The translations under genes were made by a program, and so were the position numbers. The notes under the pieces were generated by a model that did not search any database, was not told the DNA's origin, and saw only the letters and a program-made list of their open reading frames with translations. A stretch of 64,000 nucleotides of DNA, from positions 1 to 64,000 of the forward strand of contig NZ_DASUSQ010000064.1 in NCBI RefSeq assembly GCF_036375055.1. The letters are read 5' to 3'. The DNA is from Umezawaea sp036375055 (lineage in GTDB: Bacteria > Actinomycetota > Actinomycetes > Mycobacteriales > Pseudonocardiaceae). Each line of letters opens with the position of its first letter. The first letter of the stretch is position 1. This document shows, piece by piece, positions 60,093-64,000 of this stretch.

Positions 60093-60590
60093 TCAGTTCT
60101 CGCCGATGACCGGGCTCAGCCGGACCTCGGCCCCGCTGACGGGCACCGACGGCCACGGCGACTTCTCGGACACGTCCTCGGCGGACGACGGCAGCGAGAA
60201 CGCGACGGCCGACACCGGGTTGGCCTGCTCCCCGGTGCGCTCGACCAGGTAGGAGACGGCCGAGCCGCCGGGGGTGGTGGTCACCGGGACCGCGGTCGCG
60301 CCCGGCTGGGGCGTGGCGGAGACTCCCGGCGCGGTGTCGCCGTCGGAACCGAAGAACACGACGTCCGCGGGCACGCCCGCGAGCGTGCAGCGCGTGGTCT
60401 GCCCGGCCGCCGTGCAGCGGATGACGGAGGCGGAGTGCCCCGCCGCGTGCTCGGGGCTCCTGCTGACCGCGACGTCGACGTCAGCCGCGCCGCGCTCCGG
60501 GGCGTCGCCGGGCACCGCGCTCGCCACCCCGGCGAGCACGGCGGTGGACGCGACCGCGAGGACGGCACCGGTGCTGATCGACTTGCGCAT
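60093..60590 (-). CDS. Secreted hypothetical protein
   Basis: Exported protein of 165 aa. Signal peptide with MRKSISTGAVLAVASTAVLA, ending near ASA (about 25). The mature part is acidic and beta-rich with one cysteine pair (RCTAAGQTTRCTL). Its C-terminal half (TTPGGSAVSYLVERTGEQAN, later SVPVSGAEVRLSPV) loosely resembles the second half of DUF4232 domains. It precedes the truncated lipoprotein gene by 16 bp. Function unknown. Confidence 0.72.
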   Translation of the reverse strand: MRKSISTGAVLAVASTAVLAGVASAVPGDAPERGAADVDVAVSRSPEHAAGHSASVIRCTAAGQTTRCTLAGVPADVVFFGSDGDTAPGVSATPQPGATAVPVTTTPGGSAVSYLVERTGEQANPVSAVAFSLPSSAEDVSEKSPWPSVPVSGAEVRLSPVIGEN

Positions 60591-60735
60591 GGCGCTTCCC
60601 CTCTCGTTGGTCCACGTCCCCCGTGCACCGGGGAACGTGTTCTCCGGGGATGTGCCCGAGCGCTACCTCCCCCACACCTTTCTCGAACATCGTCACAACC
60701 GGCCGACTCCGGGCCGGAAAAGCGGTCGGAAATGC

Positions 60736-61260
60736 TCAGCGCGCCCGCACGCCGTCGAGCAGCCGCCGGACGGCCTGCCCGCCGCCGCCGCGGACCTGCA
60801 CGACGAGCACCACGCTCCTGTCCGCCGCGTCGGTCAGGACGGACTCGTCGACGCCGCGGCCGGGGCAGCGGTCCCACCGCCGCACCACCCCCGACCAGTG
60901 CGGTGACCCGACCCGCGACTCCGCCGCCGCGCCGCACCCCGCGTGCTCGCCGGACCAGCTCCGCGCGTCCGGGGCGTCGACGCGCCCGATGAACAGCCCC
61001 GGACCGTCCCCCGCGAGGTCGTGGAGGCGGCCCAGGTCCGGCGCCGCTTCCAGCGCGGGCCGCCGCACGCCGTCCGCGCCGGGCGTCCAGCCGCCCGTCC
61101 TGACCTGCCTGGCCCACGTGGCGGGCACGGTGGCGCTCACGCCGTCGGGAGCGGCGACGGTGGTCTCCGAGCCGCCGGGGCCGTCCGCGCTCACCGCGGC
61201 GAGCACGAGCGCCACGGGAACGGCCGCGGCGGCCACCGCCCGCGCCCGGCGTTCGCCCAC
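60736..61260 (-). CDS. Hypothetical single-pass secreted or membrane protein
   Basis: Protein of about 174 aa with a hydrophobic segment (residues 8-24, AVAAAAVPVALVLAAVSA), then an extracytoplasmic domain with three cysteines (HAGCGAAAE, DRCPGRG) and LIF-type strands. The start is doubtful: the GTG at 61260 has no ribosome site, and protein-like sequence (ELGAHAADAFCAALRHAV) continues in frame upstream to the end of the ROK gene with no start codon found. It may be translated by coupling from xylR or from a rare codon. Family not recognised. Confidence 0.5.
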   Translation of the reverse strand: MGERRARAVAAAAVPVALVLAAVSADGPGGSETTVAAPDGVSATVPATWARQVRTGGWTPGADGVRRPALEAAPDLGRLHDLAGDGPGLFIGRVDAPDARSWSGEHAGCGAAAESRVGSPHWSGVVRRWDRCPGRGVDESVLTDAADRSVVLVVQVRGGGGQAVRRLLDGVRAR

Positions 61261-61330
61261 GGCGTGCCGCAGCGCCGCGCAGAACGCGTCCGCCGCGTGC
61301 GCGCCCAGCTCGACCCCGGCTGAGCCGGTC

Positions 61331-62539
61331 CTACGCCAGCACGGCGGTGACGTAGGGATCGGGGTCGGCCAGGATCGCGCGGACGGCCGAGCCCGCCGCC
61401 CCGTGCACCGCGGCCTCCGAGCCCAGCGTGGACGCGATCACCTCGATCGGCGACCACTCCGAGCTGACCACCCGCTGCGTCAGCTCCGCCCGCAGCGGAT
61501 CGCACAGCCACGGCGCGAGGCGGGCGTACGTGCCGCCCAGCACCACGGTCGGCAGGTCCAGCAGGTTGACCACGCCGGACAGCGCGACGCCGAGCGACTT
61601 CGCCGCGGACCGGGTGGCGGCCAGAGCCTTCCGGTCGCGGTTCGCGAGGCGCTCCAGCAGGTCGGTGACCAGCTCCTCCGGCTCGCGGTCGTCGAGCACG
61701 CCCGCCTGGCGCAGGATCTCCTCCTGGCCTGCCACGCGCTCCAGGCAGCCTCGCGAGCCGCACGGGCACGCGGGGCCGCGCGGGTCGACCATGATGTGGC
61801 CGATCTCCCCGCCGAACCCGAACACGCCCTCGAACAGGCCGCCGTCGACCACGATGCCCGCGCCGATGCCGATCTCGCCGGACACGTGCACGAAGTCGCG
61901 CGGTCCCGTGCCCTGCCACAGCTCGGCGAGCGCGGCGAAGTTCGCCTCGTTGCCGACGATCACCGGGATCTCGTCGAGCCCGGCCCGCCTGCTCAGCTCG
62001 CCGCGCACGTCGACCTCCCGCCAGCCCAGGTTCGGCGCGACCCGCAGGATGCCGGTGGCGGACTCGACCAGACCGGGCACGGCGACGCCCATGCCGCCGA
62101 CCCGCACGCCCATCCGCTCGGCCTCGGCCAGCGCGGTCCTGACCGCCTTGGCGACGCGGGACAGCACGCGGGCGGGGGAGGGGGTGCGGTTGTCCGCCGA
62201 GTGGAGCCAGCGCGCGCGGACCTCGCCGGTCAGGTCGATCAGGCACGTGGCGAGGTAGTCGACGCCGATCTCCACGCCGAGGCCGTGCGGGCCGTCGGGC
62301 GCGAGGTAGAGGGCGGTGCCCCGCCTGCCGGGGCCGGGGCGGACGGCCGCCGCGCCCTCCACGACGAGGTTCGCGCCGATCATCCGGTCCACCAGGCTGG
62401 AGACGGTGGCCTTCGTGAGGCCCGTCCGCGCGGCGATCTCGGCGCGCGAGTGGCCGGACGGATCCGCGATGGCGTTGAGGACCAGGGCGCTGTTGTGCCT
62501 GCGAACGGTGTGCTGTCCGGCCGGCTGCGGTGAGGACAC
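61331..62539 (-). CDS. xylR: ROK-family xylose repressor
   Basis: Regulator of 402 aa. A MarR-like winged helix (about 15-75) reads NSALVLNAIADPSGHSRAEI, then TGLTKATVSSLVDRMIGANL. The ROK sugar-kinase-like domain has the zinc motif CPCGSRGCLE (near 250) and GFGGEIGHIMVDPRG. Sugar-kinase catalytic residues are not needed in the repressors. It is divergent from xylA with a perfect operator (9-bp arms) over the xylA -10 box, so it should repress xylAB until xylose binds. Start GTG at 62539. Confidence 0.94.
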   Translation of the reverse strand: MSSPQPAGQHTVRRHNSALVLNAIADPSGHSRAEIAARTGLTKATVSSLVDRMIGANLVVEGAAAVRPGPGRRGTALYLAPDGPHGLGVEIGVDYLATCLIDLTGEVRARWLHSADNRTPSPARVLSRVAKAVRTALAEAERMGVRVGGMGVAVPGLVESATGILRVAPNLGWREVDVRGELSRRAGLDEIPVIVGNEANFAALAELWQGTGPRDFVHVSGEIGIGAGIVVDGGLFEGVFGFGGEIGHIMVDPRGPACPCGSRGCLERVAGQEEILRQAGVLDDREPEELVTDLLERLANRDRKALAATRSAAKSLGVALSGVVNLLDLPTVVLGGTYARLAPWLCDPLRAELTQRVVSSEWSPIEVIASTLGSEAAVHGAAGSAVRAILADPDPYVTAVLA

Positions 62540-62576
62540 CGGGGGATGGTAGCCGTTCCACCACCGGGTGAAGGCG

Positions 62577-62603
62577 TTGACCTGCCGACGAACGCGCTAT
62601 AAG
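62577..62603 (+). promoter_or_regulatory. xylA promoter
   Basis: TTGACC (62577-62582) and TATAAG (62598-62603), 15-bp spacer, shorter than ideal. The -10 is the left arm of the XylR operator. Confidence 0.5.
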
Positions 62604-62622
62604 TTTAGGCATCAAACTTATA
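62598..62622. promoter_or_regulatory. XylR operator
   Basis: TATAAGTTT-N7-AAACTTATA, perfect 9-bp arms, AT-rich island just before the xylA ribosome site GGAGGAGG (62623-62630). It is the only such site between the divergent genes. Confidence 0.8.
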
Positions 62623-62634
62623 GGAGGAGGACCC

Positions 62635-63804
62635 GTGGCAACGAAGCCCACTCGCGAGGACCGGTTCAGCTTCGGGCTGTGGACGGTCGGCTGGCGAGCA
62701 CAGGACCCGTTCGGCGAGGCGACCCGCCCGGCGCTCGACCCGGTGCACGCGGTGCACAAGCTGTCCGAGCTGGGCGCGTGGGGCATCACCTTCCACGACG
62801 ACGACCTCATCGCGTTCGGCACCGAGAGCGGCGAGCGCGACAAGCGGATCTCGTTGTTCAAGGACGCGCTCGACGAGACCGGCCTGACCGTGCCGATGGT
62901 GACCACGAACCTGTTCACCCACCCGGTGTTCAAGGACGGCGGCTTCACCAGCAACGACCGCGGCGTGCGCCGGTACGCGCTGCGCAAGGTGCTGCGCAAC
63001 CTCGACCTGGCCGCCGAGCTGGGCGCGAAGACGTTCGTCCTCTGGGGCGGCCGCGAGGGCTCCGAGACCGACGCCGCGAAGGACGTCCGGTTCGCGCTCG
63101 ACCGGTACCGCGAGGCGCTCGACACCCTCGCGCAGTACTCGATCGACAAGGGCTACGGCATCCGCTTCGCGCTGGAGCCCAAGCCGAACGAGCCCCGCGG
63201 CGACATCCTGCTGCCCACGATCGGCCACGCGCTGGCGTTCATCTCCACGCTGGAGCACCACGAGCTGGTCGGCGTGAACCCCGAGGTCGGCCACGAGCAG
63301 ATGGCGGGCCTGAACTTCGTCCACGGCATCTCGCAGGCGCTGTGGCAGAAGAAGCTGTTCCACATCGACCTCAACGGCCAGCGCGGTCCGCGCTTCGACC
63401 AGGACCTGATCTTCGGCCACGGCGACGTGCTGTCCGCGTTCTTCCTCGTCGACCTGCTGGAGAACGGCGGCTACGACGGCCCCCGGCACTTCGACTACAA
63501 GCCGCTGCGCACCGAGGACTCCGACGGCGTGTGGTCCAGCGCCGCCGCGAACATGCGCACCTACCTGCTGCTCAAGGAGCGCGCCGCGGCCTTCCGCGCC
63601 GACCCCGAGGTGCAGGAGGCGCTGGCCGCCGCGAAGGTCGCCGAGCTGGGCGAGTCGACCCTCGCCGCCGGGGAGACGACCGAGGCGTTCCTGGCCGACC
63701 GGTCCGCGTTCGAGGACTACGACGTGGACGCGGCCGGTGCGCAGGGCTACGGTTTCGTCCACCTGTCGCAGTTGGCGCTCGAACACCTCCTGGGAGCTCG
63801 CTGA
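62635..63804 (+). CDS. xylA: Xylose isomerase
   Basis: Metal-dependent isomerase of 389 aa interconverting D-xylose and D-xylulose (and glucose/fructose in vitro). The GTG at 62635 follows GGAGGAGG. Active-site segments: MVTTNLFTHPVFKDGGFTSN with the catalytic His near 54, WGGREG, RFALEPKPNEPRGD with metal Glu near 181, GVNPEVGHEQM and FHIDLNGQRG. The length of about 388 residues is that of the short class I actinomycete enzymes. It starts the xylA-xylB operon; xylB's ATG overlaps its stop (TGATG). Confidence 0.97.
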   Translation: MATKPTREDRFSFGLWTVGWRAQDPFGEATRPALDPVHAVHKLSELGAWGITFHDDDLIAFGTESGERDKRISLFKDALDETGLTVPMVTTNLFTHPVFKDGGFTSNDRGVRRYALRKVLRNLDLAAELGAKTFVLWGGREGSETDAAKDVRFALDRYREALDTLAQYSIDKGYGIRFALEPKPNEPRGDILLPTIGHALAFISTLEHHELVGVNPEVGHEQMAGLNFVHGISQALWQKKLFHIDLNGQRGPRFDQDLIFGHGDVLSAFFLVDLLENGGYDGPRHFDYKPLRTEDSDGVWSSAAANMRTYLLLKERAAAFRADPEVQEALAAAKVAELGESTLAAGETTEAFLADRSAFEDYDVDAAGAQGYGFVHLSQLALEHLLGAR

Positions 63805-64000
63805 TGGTGCTGGTCGCCGGGATCGACTCGTCCACCCAGTCCTGCAAGGTCGTCGTCCGCGACGCCGAGACGGGTGCCCTCGTCCGCGAGGGCAGGGCTT
63901 CACACCCCTCGGGCACCGAGGTCGACCCGGCGGCCTGGTGGGCCGCGCTGGGGCGGGCCGTCGACGCCGCGGGCGGTCTGGACGACGTCGCGGGTGTGTC
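63804..64000 (+). CDS. xylB: Xylulokinase (5' part only)
   Basis: Only the first 65 or so codons are in the window. The start VLVAGIDSSTQSCKVVVRDA with the FGGY-family phosphate-1 motif GIDSSTQSCK, and RASHPSGTEVDPAAWWAALG, identify D-xylulose kinase, which makes xylulose 5-phosphate. The ATG overlaps the xylA stop codon. The rest continues beyond the window edge. Confidence 0.92.
   Translation, partial: MVLVAGIDSSTQSCKVVVRDAETGALVREGRASHPSGTEVDPAAWWAALGRAVDAAGGLDDVAGV

Overview
The window is about 72% GC and has the marks of a filamentous actinomycete. These are many GTG starts, 4-nt GTGA/ATGA gene overlaps, mycothiol-dependent formaldehyde detoxification, a WS/DGAT acyltransferase, an F420-type PPOX protein beside cob genes, a SARP regulator and DUF3618/DUF4235 proteins. 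Codon use and gene content suggest Pseudonocardiales (Saccharothrix, Lentzea or Actinosynnema type), but that placement is inference. I see no tRNA, rRNA, CRISPR array, integrase or insertion sequence, so this looks like chromosome rather than an island.

Layout. 0-8 kb: a beta-helix lipoprotein, a seven-repeat YVTN propeller protein, UDP-glucose dehydrogenase, a sugar-efflux type MFS pump and a membrane-anchored Ser/Thr kinase. 8-12.5 kb: an enoyl-CoA hydratase, then a complete fructose PTS locus (DeoR regulator, 1-phosphofructokinase, EIIA, EIIBC). 12.6-17 kb: a YCII-LuxR fusion regulator, an orphan solute-binding protein and Tex. 17-23.3 kb: lipid-type genes (FAD monooxygenase, patatin, two alpha/beta hydrolases, LmeA-like protein, wax ester/diacylglycerol acyltransferase). 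23.4-30 kb: a Crp/Fnr regulator on a leaderless promoter, a small membrane protein/XRE regulator/oxidoreductase operon, a decayed gene, an enoyl-CoA hydratase, mycothiol-dependent formaldehyde dehydrogenase with its metallo-hydrolase, and a VOC protein. 30-33 kb: a holin-X/DUF3618/DUF4235 envelope operon behind a SigB/SigF-type promoter, a YihY protein and thioredoxin. 33-37.4 kb: a polar amino-acid ABC importer whose fourth gene is a PLP aminotransferase fused to a YheO/DauR-type sensor and HTH. 37.3-41.4 kb: a SARP regulator, a secreted RTX protein, a secreted beta-helix protein and a PheS-like synthetase homologue.

41.5-52.6 kb is a cobalamin block: PPOX oxidoreductase, cobL, cobM; cobK; cobG-cobH-cobIJ on the minus strand; and a cobalamin riboswitch in front of cobN. 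An 86-bp tandem repeat lies inside it. 53-62 kb holds a LacI regulator, a LapA protein, a large XRE-STAND-WD40 protein divergent from a terpene-synthase-like protein with altered metal-binding motifs, a phytase-like esterase and small secreted proteins. The window ends with the xylose locus: ROK repressor XylR divergent from xylA-xylB, with a perfect operator between them. xylB runs off the end.

The parts most likely to be new biology are the aminotransferase-DauR fusion coupled to an importer (35.65 kb), the degenerate terpene synthase beside a STAND ATPase (57.5 kb), the YCII-LuxR fusion with a Crp-like box (12.5 kb), and several small promoter/operator modules with leaderless starts.
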